Source: an uncultured Halocynthiibacter sp. (GTDB lineage: Bacteria > Pseudomonadota > Alphaproteobacteria > Rhodobacterales > Rhodobacteraceae). From it: a stretch of DNA of 64,000 nt. The stretch is taken from NCBI GenBank assembly GCA_947503035.1, contig CANNCD010000002.1, forward strand, positions 186,001 to 250,000, written 5' to 3'. Shown here piece after piece: positions 27,541-36,397 of this stretch; positions within the stretch are counted from its first letter, which is position 1, and every line of letters starts with the position of its first letter. The notes beneath the pieces were generated by a model, which was not told the origin of the DNA, did no database searches, and saw only the letters and a list, made by a program, of their open reading frames with translations. A program made the position numbers and the translations under genes.

Positions 27541-28681
27541 GAGACAGATACCTTTGTTGAACGCCCTGTTGAAGGTGACGCAGTGGGCCGTGTTGTCAAC
27601 CCTTTTGGCCATCACGCCTGCGTTCGCACACGAAGTGCGCCCCGCCATCGCCGACGTCGAGGTGGGACAGAATGCTGTTAAGATTGAACTGCAACTGACC
27701 ACCGAGGCGTTGTTGTCGGGGGCGGATTTGTCGGTAGATACCGATGAGATTTCGGAAGAAGCCACCGCCACCTATGACAGTCTGCGCGCGTTGGATGACG
27801 CCGAAATTAAGGAGCGTATGACCAACCACTGGGAGACGTTTCAGAACAGCATCACCGCCACCGCAGGGAATGACATCGTCCTTAGCCTTGACGAGGTGAC
27901 GGTTGTTCCTGAGCCCGAATTCGAGTTGCCGCGCGATACGATTCTACGTCTGTCGGCTGTGCTTCCAGCAGGCGACGAACCTGTCGTGTTTGGTTGGGAT
28001 CGCGTGAATGGTCCGCTGATTGTGCGCCAAAACGACGGCGACGAGACCCCCTATGCGGTGTATCTGCGCAATGGCGATATGTCTGCCCCTATGCCGCGCA
28101 CCGGTGCGGCCGAGGTCAGCGCGCTTCGGGCCTTCTATGATTATATGATCATCGGTTATGAACACATTCTGCCCAAGGGTTTGGACCATATCCTCTTCGT
28201 TCTTGGCCTGTTTTTCTTTGCTCTACAGCGTCGCGCGTTGTTGCTTCAGGTGACCGCGTTTACCCTGGCGCATACGGTGACCTTGGCGCTGGGAATTTTG
28301 GGATGGATCGCTGCGCCCGCGCATATCGTCGAACCCCTTATCGCGGCGTCGATTGTCTATATCGCCATCGAGAACATCCGCGGGGGGGCGATTTCGCCGA
28401 TGCGGATCGCCGTGGTGTTTGCCTTTGGTCTGCTGCACGGTTTGGGCTTTGCGCTTGTGCTGGGTGAGATTGGCCTGACGCCTGCGCGGTTCATTTCGAA
28501 CTTGATTGCGTTTAATATCGGGGTTGAGCTGGGCCAGATTTCGGTTCTGATCTTTGCCTATGCCGCTGTTGGGTACTGGTTCGGGGATAAGCCGTGGTAT
28601 CGTGCCCGCATTGCCATTCCGGCGTCGATCTTTATCGGTCTTGTCGGGGCGTATTGGACCATTGCACGGGTCTTTTTCTAG
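27539..28681 (+). CDS. HupE/UreJ-family membrane protein
   Basis: The 380-residue protein starts with a signal peptide (WAVLSTLLAITPAFAHE) and has a roughly 150-residue extracytoplasmic domain. A C-terminal HupE/UreJ membrane domain of about six helices follows, with the His-rich first helix GYEHILPKGLDHILFVLGLF and the AFGLLHGLGFALVL segment. HupE/UreJ proteins act as nickel or related metal permeases in hydrogenase and urease clusters; those enzymes are absent here. The ATG at 27539 overlaps the divergent start at 27540; purine-rich AAGAAG six or more bases upstream is a possible ribosome site. Internal GTG 27575 is an alternative start. Confidence 0.82.
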   Translation: MRQIPLLNALLKVTQWAVLSTLLAITPAFAHEVRPAIADVEVGQNAVKIELQLTTEALLSGADLSVDTDEISEEATATYDSLRALDDAEIKERMTNHWETFQNSITATAGNDIVLSLDEVTVVPEPEFELPRDTILRLSAVLPAGDEPVVFGWDRVNGPLIVRQNDGDETPYAVYLRNGDMSAPMPRTGAAEVSALRAFYDYMIIGYEHILPKGLDHILFVLGLFFFALQRRALLLQVTAFTLAHTVTLALGILGWIAAPAHIVEPLIAASIVYIAIENIRGGAISPMRIAVVFAFGLLHGLGFALVLGEIGLTPARFISNLIAFNIGVELGQISVLIFAYAAVGYWFGDKPWYRARIAIPASIFIGLVGAYWTIARVFF

Positions 28682-28692
28682 AACTGGAATAT

Positions 28693-29616
28693 ATGATGAA
28701 TCCCTCATTGGGCATCGCCTACAAGGTCGTCTCGGTTTGTCTGTTCGTCGCCATGGCGTCCTGCATTAAGGCCGCAAGCGACGGGTTGCCCACGGGGGAA
28801 TTGGTATTTTTCCGTTCGGTCGTCGCGATGCCCGTGATTGTCGTGTGGCTCCTGTGGCAGGGAAAACTTGCCACGGGGCTCCGTGTCAAAAGCGTCTTTG
28901 GCCATGTCCTGCGTGGCGTGATGGGGACGTCCGCGATGGGTTTGATATTCTATGCGATTGGGGTTCTACCATTGCCCGAGGCGACAGCGATTGGCTATGC
29001 CGCACCTTTGTTGGTGGTGGTGTTTGCCGCGCTTTTCCTCGGGGAAAAGGTGGGCGTGTTTCGCATGACCACGGTCGCGATTGGTATGGTTGGCGTTCTG
29101 ATTATCCTTGCGCCGCGCATGACCGTTTTCGGCGATGGTGAACATCATGAGCTGGCCGTCGCGGCGATTGCGGCGGTTGTCGGTGCGTCCCTTGCTGCGC
29201 TTGCGCAAATCCAAATTCGCAACCTGACCCGCACCGAGGAAACCGCCGCCATCGCGTTTTGGTTTGCAATGACCGCGACGGGGCTTTCGGCGCTGACGCT
29301 ACCGTTTTTCTGGGTCATGCCATCGGCGGAACAATTCGCGTTGCTATTCGCGGCGGGGGTCTTGGGCGGCGTCGCGCAGATTCTGTTAACATCGGCGTTC
29401 AAGGTGGCGGATGCGTCATTGGTTGCGCCGTTCGAATACACCTCGATGATTTTGACCATCATCGTTGGCTATGTTTGGTTCGATGAAATCCCGACGGTGT
29501 TGATGTTGATCGGGGCGTCCTTGATCATCGCGGCGGGGATCGCAATTGTTTTGCGCGAACGCCACCTTGGTCTTCAGCGTGGCGCGGCGCGTCGTCACCG
29601 CACACCGCACGGATAA
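28693..29616 (+). CDS. EamA/DMT-superfamily transporter
   Basis: The 307-residue protein has about ten hydrophobic helices in two EamA-type halves, with the family pattern FFRSVVAMPVIVVWLL near the start, PLPEATAIGYAAPLLVVVFA in the middle and ASLVAPFEYTSMILTIIVGY in the second half. DMT-family proteins export or import small metabolites; the substrate is unknown. Two adjacent ATG codons (28693 and 28696) could start it, with GGAAT just before. It follows the HupE gene after 11 bases. A bidirectional terminator separates it from ilvE. Confidence 0.85.
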   Translation: MMNPSLGIAYKVVSVCLFVAMASCIKAASDGLPTGELVFFRSVVAMPVIVVWLLWQGKLATGLRVKSVFGHVLRGVMGTSAMGLIFYAIGVLPLPEATAIGYAAPLLVVVFAALFLGEKVGVFRMTTVAIGMVGVLIILAPRMTVFGDGEHHELAVAAIAAVVGASLAALAQIQIRNLTRTEETAAIAFWFAMTATGLSALTLPFFWVMPSAEQFALLFAAGVLGGVAQILLTSAFKVADASLVAPFEYTSMILTIIVGYVWFDEIPTVLMLIGASLIIAAGIAIVLRERHLGLQRGAARRHRTPHG

Positions 29617-29620
29617 AACG

Positions 29621-29650
29621 CAAAAGGCCGACGCATGCGCCGGCCTTTGT
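29621..29650. terminator. Bidirectional terminator between DMT transporter and ilvE
   Basis: AAAGGCCG (29623-29630) pairs with CGGCCTTT (29641-29648) around a 10-base loop. A residues on the left and T residues on the right allow termination from both convergent genes. Confidence 0.8.
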
Positions 29651-29669
29651 CTACTCAAGTGGGGCGAGG

Positions 29670-30536
29670 TTATTCGCGCACAAGCTTTTCGTAGGATTCC
29701 GCGATGTCGCGCGCCATGGCGCCAACTTCGAAGGTGAAGTCTCCGATAGACCCAACCGGCGTTACCTCGGCGGCTGTACCAGTCAACCAGCACTGTTCGA
29801 ACCCTTCGAGCTCGTCCGGCATGATGTGACGTTCGATCACGTTGATGCCTTTGTCCTTAAGCATACCGATCACGGTTTGACGGGTGATGCCGTTCAAGAA
29901 ACAGTCGGCCTTGGGCGTGTGCACTTCGCCGTCTTTTACAAAGAACATGTTCGCGCCGGTCGCCTCGGCAACGTAGCCGCGGTAATCAAGCATCATCGCA
30001 TCGGAGCAACCTTTGGCCTCGGCGGCGTGCTTGGACATGGTGCAGATCATGTAAAGACCGGCGGCTTTGGCCTCGGATGGGATGGTTTCGGGGGATGGGC
30101 GTTTCCATTTGGAAATATCAAGCTTGGCGCCCTTCATCTTGGCGTCACCGTAATAGGCGCCCCATTCCCACGCAGCAACTGCCATGCGCACAGGGTTGTT
30201 CGCAGATGCGACACCCATGTCTTCGCCCGCACCACGATAGGCCAGAACGCGGATATATGCGTCGGTCAGGTTGTTGGCTTCCATCACGGCGGCTTTGGCG
30301 GCTTCGATTTCGGCAACGGTTTGGGTGATTGGCATATCAAGAAGCTGACCGGATTTGATCAGACGTTCTGAGTGCTCAACCGATTTGAAGATCTTGCCGT
30401 TATAGGCGCGTTCGCCCTCGAATACGGAGGACGCATAGTGCATTGCGTGGGTCAGAATGTGGACGTTCGCATCGCGCCAGTCGACCAATTCGCCGTCCAT
30501 CCAGATTTTTCCGTCGCGGTCGCTATATGCTGTCAT
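29670..30536 (-). CDS. ilvE: Branched-chain amino acid aminotransferase
   Basis: The 288-residue PLP enzyme starts at ATG 30536 (TAYSDRDGKIWMDGELVDWR). The class IV aminotransferase signature is intact, with HAMHYASSVFEGERAYNGKI, the EATGANMFFVKDGEVHTP block and the ITRQTVIGMLKD segment. It interconverts branched-chain amino acids and their 2-oxo acids in the cytoplasm. Upstream (minus strand) lies a 150-base divergent region shared with petP, in which two 8-base repeats are inverted. No other branched-chain gene is nearby. Confidence 0.94.
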   Translation of the reverse strand: MTAYSDRDGKIWMDGELVDWRDANVHILTHAMHYASSVFEGERAYNGKIFKSVEHSERLIKSGQLLDMPITQTVAEIEAAKAAVMEANNLTDAYIRVLAYRGAGEDMGVASANNPVRMAVAAWEWGAYYGDAKMKGAKLDISKWKRPSPETIPSEAKAAGLYMICTMSKHAAEAKGCSDAMMLDYRGYVAEATGANMFFVKDGEVHTPKADCFLNGITRQTVIGMLKDKGINVIERHIMPDELEGFEQCWLTGTAAEVTPVGSIGDFTFEVGAMARDIAESYEKLVRE

Positions 30537-30598
30537 GATCGTCGTCCTTCCAATTTTTCGTTTTATTGCGGCAATTAGGTCCGTATGGGACATAAAAT

Positions 30599-30664
30599 TT
30601 CACTTTTCGTCGCTTTTGCTACTATTTGATTCTTGGAATGTCAACAACACTGACATAAAGTGAA
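30599..30664. promoter_or_regulatory. Inverted repeat flanking the ilvE/petP divergent region
   Basis: TTCACTTT at 30599-30606 is the exact reverse complement of AAAGTGAA at 30657-30664, with 50 bases between. A weak sigma-70-like promoter for petP lies inside (TTGGAA at 30633, 17-base gap, TAAAGT at 30656), and its -10 overlaps the right arm. It could be a paired operator, but arms of this size can be coincidental. Confidence 0.3.
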
Positions 30665-30686
30665 GGGCGAATTAACGAGGTCCACC

Positions 30687-31181
30687 ATGAGCGATAGTCC
30701 AAGAAGTGAAAATATGCTGTTCCTAACGGATGAGCAGCTCCGCAAGGGGATCGAGGCGATGTTCTTTGCTTATCGCGGGTTTACCGCCGACCCTGATCGT
30801 ATCCTTAAGAAATACGGGTACGGACGGGCGCATCACCGCGCAATTCACTTTGTGTCGCGCGCACCGGGGACAACAGTTAACAATTTGTTGTCCATTCTTG
30901 GTGTAACCAAGCAATCACTAAACCGTGTGTTGCGCAGTTTGATCGCGGATGGTCTTATAGAAAGTCGAGTGGGAACGCGTGACAAGCGAGAGCGCCATTT
31001 GTACCTGACGGAGACGGGAAAATCGCTTGAGGCGGAACTCTCGGATTCGCAACGTGAACGGATGCGAGATGCCTACCGCAAGGTTGGCCCAACCGCAGTG
31101 AGCGGTTTCCGTGAGGTTCTTGAGGCGATGATGGACGAAGATTTGCGCCGTCACTTTGCACCTGCTAAGGATAAGAAATGA
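30687..31181 (+). CDS. petP: MarR-family transcriptional regulator, PetP-like
   Basis: The 164-residue winged-helix protein starts at ATG 30687, six bases after GAGG. The MarR fold is visible: TVNNLLSILGVTKQSLNRVL as the helix-turn-helix and LIESRVGTRDKRERHLYLTE as the wing. The four-base overlap with an OmpR-type regulator matches the petP-petR pair of Rhodobacter capsulatus, where PetR is needed for photosynthetic and respiratory growth. Here petABC lies 15 kb away, so a direct link to bc1 expression is only inferred. It is divergent from ilvE. Confidence 0.75.
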   Translation: MSDSPRSENMLFLTDEQLRKGIEAMFFAYRGFTADPDRILKKYGYGRAHHRAIHFVSRAPGTTVNNLLSILGVTKQSLNRVLRSLIADGLIESRVGTRDKRERHLYLTETGKSLEAELSDSQRERMRDAYRKVGPTAVSGFREVLEAMMDEDLRRHFAPAKDKK

Positions 31182-31879
31182 CCGACCTACAAGACGCGCA
31201 TATCCTTATTGTTGATGATGACGAACGCATACGCGGTTTGCTTCAGAAATACCTTATGCAAAAGGGGTTTTGGGTGTCCGCCGCACGTGATGCGAAACAC
31301 GCGCGCTCGATCTTGTCTGGGCTTGAATTTGACCTGATCATCATGGATGTGATGATGCCTGGCGAAGATGGCATTAGCCTGACCAAGGCGCTTCGTGCCA
31401 GTATCTCGACGCCGATCTTGCTTTTGACCGCCAAGGGTGAAACCGAGGACCGCATTGCGGGTCTTGAGGTGGGCGCCGATGATTATCTGTCCAAACCGTT
31501 TGATCCCAAGGAATTGTTACTGCGGGTGAACGCGATTTTGCGTCGCGTTCCGAGCACGGCCGAAGCCGTGGGGAGTAAGGTCGTTCGCATGGGGCAGGTG
31601 CGATATGATGTTGAACGTGGTGAGATGTGGCAGGGCGACATTCAGGTGCGTTTGACCGCAACCGAAAGCGCCTTGATGAAGATTTTCACGGCCAATCTGT
31701 CCGAACCGATTTCCCGCGCCAAGCTGGTCGAAGACCTTGGTCGCGACAAAGGACAAGCCCAAGAACGCGCCGTCGATGTGCAAATCACCCGTCTGCGCCG
31801 CAAAATCGAAGCCGATCAAAAGCAACCAAGATATTTGCAGACCGTCCGTGGTGCGGGCTATATGTTAGCACCGGAATAG
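31178..31879 (+). CDS. petR: OmpR/PhoB-family response regulator, PetR-like
   Basis: The 233-residue protein has a receiver domain with acidic pocket DDDE (13-16), phosphoacceptor Asp57 in IIMDVMMPGEDG, Thr in LLLTAKG and Lys in LSKPFDPKELLLRV. The C-terminal winged helix of the OmpR type contains RAVDVQITRLRRKIE and YLQTVRGAGYML. It starts at ATG 31178, overlapping the petP stop as ATGA. No histidine kinase gene is adjacent; in Rhodobacter PetR is also described without a neighbouring kinase. Pairing with the MarR gene supports the name. Confidence 0.78.
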   Translation: MTDLQDAHILIVDDDERIRGLLQKYLMQKGFWVSAARDAKHARSILSGLEFDLIIMDVMMPGEDGISLTKALRASISTPILLLTAKGETEDRIAGLEVGADDYLSKPFDPKELLLRVNAILRRVPSTAEAVGSKVVRMGQVRYDVERGEMWQGDIQVRLTATESALMKIFTANLSEPISRAKLVEDLGRDKGQAQERAVDVQITRLRRKIEADQKQPRYLQTVRGAGYMLAPE

Positions 31880-31949
31880 GTTTTGGGTCGACTTAGGCCC
31901 GATGATATGGTCTGACGGGGCCAAGATATGCGACCAATGGAGCGGACGA

Positions 31950-32192
31950 ATGACTGACGCAGAGGTGAACGAGCTGAGCTTTGAGGCGGCGATTGCCGAA
32001 TTCGAACAAGTGGTGGGAAAACTTGAGCGGGGCGATGTGCCGCTTGATCAGTCAATCGCCTTGTATGAATTGGGCGCCAAACTCAAAAAACGCTGCGAGA
32101 CCAAGCTTAAGGAAGCCGAAGAAAAGGTTGCCGCGATTAAGTTGGACGAAGCGGGCGCACCTGCGGGTTTGACGTCGGTCGAAGGTCTCTAA
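31950..32192 (+). CDS. xseB: Exodeoxyribonuclease VII small subunit
   Basis: The 80-residue protein has the family pattern LSFEAAIAEFEQVVGKLERG followed by DVPLDQSIALYELGAKLKKR, two helices that make XseB. It forms the nuclease with XseA, which is not in the window. ATG 31950 has GGAG seven bases upstream. The stop overlaps the next start by one base (TAATG), the usual xseB-ispA-dxs arrangement of Proteobacteria. Confidence 0.93.
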   Translation: MTDAEVNELSFEAAIAEFEQVVGKLERGDVPLDQSIALYELGAKLKKRCETKLKEAEEKVAAIKLDEAGAPAGLTSVEGL

Positions 32193-33061
32193 TGTTTCAA
32201 GATGTACTGGCCAAGGACGGCGCTCGCGTTGGCGACTGCCTTTTGTCCGTGATGGAGCCGCTTGGCGATGGGCGCATTGCCCAAGGCATGCGTTATGCCA
32301 CGGCGGGCGGTAAACGGTTGCGCGCGTTTCTTGTGATGGGCTCCGCCCGCATGTTTGATGTGCCGTCCAGTCAATCCGTCTATGCGGCCGCGGCGATCGA
32401 GGCGATCCATGCCTATTCGTTGGTCCATGATGATCTGCCGTGCATGGATGATGATGACCTGCGACGCGGGCTTCCGACGGTGCATGTGAAATGGGACGAT
32501 GCGACGGCCGTTTTGGTTGGCGACGCGCTTCAAACGCTGGCCTTTGATGTGTTGTCCCGCGACGTTGTGTCGTCTGACCCAATGATCCGTCTTGCGCTTG
32601 TGTCATCGATGGCGCGGGCCGCCGGTGCCCAAGGCATGGTTCTGGGCCAAGACATGGACATCGCCGCCGAGACCGCCGAGACGCCGCTTAACCTTGATCA
32701 GATTACGGTTTTGCAGAACAACAAAACCGGTGCCTTGATCGAATGGTCCGCCACCGCCGGTGCCGTTTTGGCGGGGCAGGACCCAACACCCCTGCGGCAC
32801 TATGCGCGCGCACTGGGCCTTGCGTTTCAAATCTGGGATGACATTCTGGACGTCGAAGGTGACGCAGCGCTAACTGGCAAACGAGTGGGCAAGGATGCCG
32901 ACGCCGGTAAGGCGACGTTTGTATCGCTTTTGGGGTTGGATGGGGCAAAAACACGCTGTTCTGACCTGATAACTGAGGCCCAAGACGCACTGGCCCCTTT
33001 CGGTGCGCGGGCGGATGATCTATGTGATGCGGCGCGGTTTGTGATCGCACGCAATAGTTAA
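32192..33061 (+). CDS. ispA: Polyprenyl synthetase, farnesyl (or geranylgeranyl) diphosphate synthase
   Basis: The 289-residue enzyme has GGKRLRAFLV, the first Asp-rich motif DDLPCMDDDDLRRG and the second DDILDVEGD, all intact. It condenses isopentenyl diphosphate with allylic diphosphates to give the C15 (or C20) precursor of undecaprenol, ubiquinone and, in some relatives, carotenoids. It lies between xseB (1-base overlap) and dxs (18-base gap), making a short isoprenoid operon. Product length cannot be fixed from motifs alone, but this position normally means farnesyl diphosphate synthase. Confidence 0.92.
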   Translation: MFQDVLAKDGARVGDCLLSVMEPLGDGRIAQGMRYATAGGKRLRAFLVMGSARMFDVPSSQSVYAAAAIEAIHAYSLVHDDLPCMDDDDLRRGLPTVHVKWDDATAVLVGDALQTLAFDVLSRDVVSSDPMIRLALVSSMARAAGAQGMVLGQDMDIAAETAETPLNLDQITVLQNNKTGALIEWSATAGAVLAGQDPTPLRHYARALGLAFQIWDDILDVEGDAALTGKRVGKDADAGKATFVSLLGLDGAKTRCSDLITEAQDALAPFGARADDLCDAARFVIARNS

Positions 33062-33079
33062 CGACAGCCGGAGCGCGTC

Positions 33080-35002
33080 ATGAGCCAAAGACCCATCACA
33101 CCCGTTCTGGATCGCGTGACCGTTCCTGCCGATATCAAATCGTTGACCGATGCCGAGATTTCGCAGTTGGCCGATGAGGTTCGCGCCGAAACGATTTCCG
33201 CCGTGTCCGAAACCGGTGGGCACCTTGGCGCTGGGCTTGGTGTGGTCGAATTGACCGTGGCGCTTCATGCGGTGTTTGACACGCCCAAGGATCGTCTGAT
33301 CTGGGATGTGGGCCACCAATGTTACCCGCATAAAATTCTCACCGGTCGCCGTGATCGTATCCGTACCCTGCGTCAAAAGGACGGCCTTTCCGGTTTCACG
33401 AAGCGCAGCGAAAGCGCCTTTGATCCGTTCGGCGCGGCCCATAGTTCTACGTCGATTTCTGCCGCGCTTGGCTTTGCCGTTGCGCGCGATTTAGGCGGTG
33501 CGCCCGAACACGGTATCGGCGACAGCATCGCGGTGATTGGCGACGGCTCTATGTCCGCCGGTATGGCGTTTGAGGCGATGAACAACGCGGGCCACCTGGG
33601 CAAGCGGATGATCGTGATCCTGAACGACAACGAAATGTCGATTGCGCCGCCAGTTGGTGCCTTGTCGTCATACCTATCGCGCCTCTATGCGGGCGCGCCG
33701 TTCCAAGAATTCAAATCCGCCGCCAAGGGCGCGGTAAGCCTGTTGCCCGAACCGTTCCAAGAAGGCGCGCGTCGGGCCAAAGAGATGCTCAAGGGGATGA
33801 CCGTTGGCGGCACCCTTTTTGAGGAACTCGGCTTTAGCTATCTCGGCCCCATCGATGGCCATGACATGGAACAACTTTTGTCCGTGTTGCGCACCGTCAA
33901 GGACCGCGCGAGCGGCCCGATCTTGATCCACGCGATCACCAAAAAGGGCAAGGGATACCACCACGCCGAAGGCCGCCCCGACAAAGGCCACGCCACCGCG
34001 AAATTCAACGTCGCCACCGGCAAGCAAGCCAAAGCGCCAAGCAACGCGCCAAGCTATACGTCTGTGTTCGCCAAGACGCTTTTGGATTTGGCCGCAGAGG
34101 ACGACAAGATCGCCGCCGTGACGGCAGCCATGCCCGACGGTACGGGTCTGAACCTATTCGCCGAACGTTTCCCGAGCCGGTGTTTCGACGTCGGTATCGC
34201 CGAGCAGCACGGCGTGACCTTTTCTGCGGCACTTGCCGCCGGTGGAATGAAGCCGTTCTGTGCGATGTATTCCACATTTCTTCAGCGTGGTTATGATCAG
34301 GTTGTGCACGATGTTGCGATCCAACGTTTGCCTGTCCGGTTCGCGATTGATCGCGCCGGTTTGGTCGGTGCCGATGGCGCCACCCACGCAGGGAGCTTTG
34401 ACATCGCATTCCTTGCCAACCTTCCCGATTTTGTCGTGATGGCCGCTGCCGACGAGGCCGAGCTGGTGCATATGGTTGCCACGGCCGCGTCCATCGATGA
34501 CCGTCCGTCGGCGTTCCGTTTCCCCCGTGGCGAGGGCTGTGGTGTGGAAATGCCCGAACGCGGCGTGCCGCTTGAAATCGGTAAGGGCCGGATGATCCAA
34601 CAGGGCAAACAGGTTGCGATCCTGTCCTTTGGCACCCGTCTTTCCGAGGTTCAAAAAGCGTCCGAGGCGTTGTCCGCCAAGGGCATCACGCCAACGATTG
34701 CCGACGCGCGTTTCGCAAAGCCGTTGGACCGTGACATGATCCTTGATCTGGCCCGCAACCACGACGCGTTGATCACAATCGAAGAAGGCGCCGTTGGCGG
34801 TTTCGGAAGCCACGTTGCGCAACTTCTTGCGGATGAGGCGGTGTTCGACACGGGGTTGAAATTCCGCTCAATGGTTTTGCCGGATACATTCATCGATCAC
34901 GCAAGCCCCGCCGATATGTATGCCGACGCCCAGCTGGACGCCGCCCATATCGAGGCCAAGGTTCTTGAGGTGCTTGGTGTGGCGCAGATCGGCGTCGCCT
35001 AG
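33080..35002 (+). CDS. dxs: 1-deoxy-D-xylulose-5-phosphate synthase
   Basis: The 640-residue enzyme has the catalytic His region [17 protein letters not shown], the ThDP motif [19 protein letters not shown], and the transketolase C-terminal block DAGIAEQH-like form [20 protein letters not shown]. It condenses pyruvate and glyceraldehyde 3-phosphate, the first step of the methylerythritol phosphate pathway, with thiamine diphosphate, which links it to the thiBPQ importer at 43 kb. The stop overlaps that of the minus-strand SDR gene (CCTAGG). Confidence 0.97.
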   Translation: MSQRPITPVLDRVTVPADIKSLTDAEISQLADEVRAETISAVSETGGHLGAGLGVVELTVALHAVFDTPKDRLIWDVGHQCYPHKILTGRRDRIRTLRQKDGLSGFTKRSESAFDPFGAAHSSTSISAALGFAVARDLGGAPEHGIGDSIAVIGDGSMSAGMAFEAMNNAGHLGKRMIVILNDNEMSIAPPVGALSSYLSRLYAGAPFQEFKSAAKGAVSLLPEPFQEGARRAKEMLKGMTVGGTLFEELGFSYLGPIDGHDMEQLLSVLRTVKDRASGPILIHAITKKGKGYHHAEGRPDKGHATAKFNVATGKQAKAPSNAPSYTSVFAKTLLDLAAEDDKIAAVTAAMPDGTGLNLFAERFPSRCFDVGIAEQHGVTFSAALAAGGMKPFCAMYSTFLQRGYDQVVHDVAIQRLPVRFAIDRAGLVGADGATHAGSFDIAFLANLPDFVVMAAADEAELVHMVATAASIDDRPSAFRFPRGEGCGVEMPERGVPLEIGKGRMIQQGKQVAILSFGTRLSEVQKASEALSAKGITPTIADARFAKPLDRDMILDLARNHDALITIEEGAVGGFGSHVAQLLADEAVFDTGLKFRSMVLPDTFIDHASPADMYADAQLDAAHIEAKVLEVLGVAQIGVA

Positions 35003-35844
35003 GCGCCGGTTTCCCGCGCCAATAGATCGGCCAACCCCGTGCGATAGTCGGGGTATTTCAATACAACGCCCAATTCAGATTTGATCCGCTCGTTGCTGAC
35101 CTTTTTGGACTCGGAGTAAAAACTGCGGGCCATTGGGGTCATGTCCGCGGTTTCGTAATCCATCGCGGGCGGCATTGGTGCGCCCAACAATTCGGCGGCA
35201 TGCGCGATCACGTCTTCGGGCGGAGCGGGGTCGTTGTCACACAGGTTATAGATCGCACCGGCGTTCGGTTGGGCGATGGACGCCGCCAGAACCTGTGCGA
35301 TGTCTTCGACATGGATGCGCGAGAACACTTGGTTCTTTTTGATGATCCGGCGGGCAGTGCCCGCGCGTACCTTGGCAAACGGTCCACGACCGGGACCATA
35401 GATCCCAGCAAGTCGGAAAATATGAAGCGGCAGGCCCAAGGATTGCCAATCGGCCTCGGCAGCCACACGCATTTGGCCGCGTTTGGTTGCGGGGGTCAGC
35501 GGGGTGGTTTCGTCAACCCACGCGCCACCGTGATCGCCATACACACCCGTCGTCGACAAGTACCCAACCCAGTCGGGTTTCGCCGCAGCGATTTGATCAC
35601 GCAAATGCGCCAGCACAGGGTCGCCGTTTTCATTCGGGCCTGCCGAGATCAAAATATGCGTGGCGGATGAAATCAATTCGGACATTTCCGCATCGGGCCA
35701 AACCACCGCATCAATGCCTGTGGCGCGCAGGGCGTCTGCCTTGGCCGCGGTGCGGGTGGTGCCGGTGATTGACCACCCTTGGGCAAGCAAATTAGGCGTC
35801 AATGCTTGGGCCGAATATCCATGTCCAAATGAAAGGAGACGCAT
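34999..35844 (-). CDS. SDR-family NAD(P)-dependent protein (YeeZ-like)
   Basis: The 281-residue protein starts at ATG 35844 with [20 protein letters not shown], a Rossmann motif where the usual first Gly region is [27 protein letters not shown] and [10 protein letters not shown] are typical of the atypical SDR group that includes YeeZ. The substrate is unknown. One base separates it from the arsC stop, so the two are co-transcribed. It is convergent with dxs with overlapping stops. Confidence 0.82.
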   Translation of the reverse strand: MRLLSFGHGYSAQALTPNLLAQGWSITGTTRTAAKADALRATGIDAVVWPDAEMSELISSATHILISAGPNENGDPVLAHLRDQIAAAKPDWVGYLSTTGVYGDHGGAWVDETTPLTPATKRGQMRVAAEADWQSLGLPLHIFRLAGIYGPGRGPFAKVRAGTARRIIKKNQVFSRIHVEDIAQVLAASIAQPNAGAIYNLCDNDPAPPEDVIAHAAELLGAPMPPAMDYETADMTPMARSFYSESKKVSNERIKSELGVVLKYPDYRTGLADLLARETGA

Positions 35845-35845
35845 G

Positions 35846-36256
35846 TTAATCCCCGACCTTATTGCCATTTTTGTCGATCAACACCTCACCATTGGCAAGC
35901 GCATAGGGGGCGTCAGGCCAGTTTGGCATAATATCAAGGATATTTCTGGTGGGCCGCCCCATACGTGCGCCCATATCGGTGACGACCAGTGGCCGCTCAA
36001 CGATCATAGGCTCATCCACCATGGCGTCCAAAATCGTGTTGTCATCCATCCCGTCAAAACGCGACTTTTCTGAGCTGCGCAATGCGTCGAACGGGGCGAT
36101 CCCCGCTTGTTCTAGGGCATCAGAAAGAACATCTCGATCCCATCCGGTTTTCTTGTACAGGATGACTTCGGGGTCCAGCCCCGCATCCGTCAAAAGAGCG
36201 AGCGCAGCGCGGGATTTGCTACAGGACGGGTTGTGAAAGATTTTTGCTTGGGTCAT
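35846..36256 (-). CDS. arsC: ArsC-family reductase (glutaredoxin-type arsenate reductase-like)
   Basis: The 136-residue thioredoxin-fold protein has the family's catalytic Cys in FHNPSCSKSRAALALL and the downstream ERPLVV segment with basic residue for oxyanion binding. In enterobacterial ArsC this Cys reduces arsenate with glutaredoxin. No arsR, arsB or acr3 gene is nearby, so resistance to arsenate is not established and some relatives (YffB/Spx type) have other or unknown roles. It is the first gene of a two-gene minus-strand unit. Confidence 0.8.
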   Translation of the reverse strand: MTQAKIFHNPSCSKSRAALALLTDAGLDPEVILYKKTGWDRDVLSDALEQAGIAPFDALRSSEKSRFDGMDDNTILDAMVDEPMIVERPLVVTDMGARMGRPTRNILDIMPNWPDAPYALANGEVLIDKNGNKVGD

Positions 36257-36397
36257 GTCTCTGATATAAGTGGGTGCTAGGTGAATGTCATCCGCTTGAT
36301 GTCGTTTAAATTTTCATGAAACTGTTTCCTGTAAACTTCGAAGATGACCTTGGGTGTAACCCCTTGCGCGTTCACCGTTTCTGGTAAAGATTGGTAT

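Noticed and set aside
35846-36256. Arsenic-resistance operon
   Set aside because: Only an ArsC-like gene is present; no arsR or arsenite pump is adjacent.
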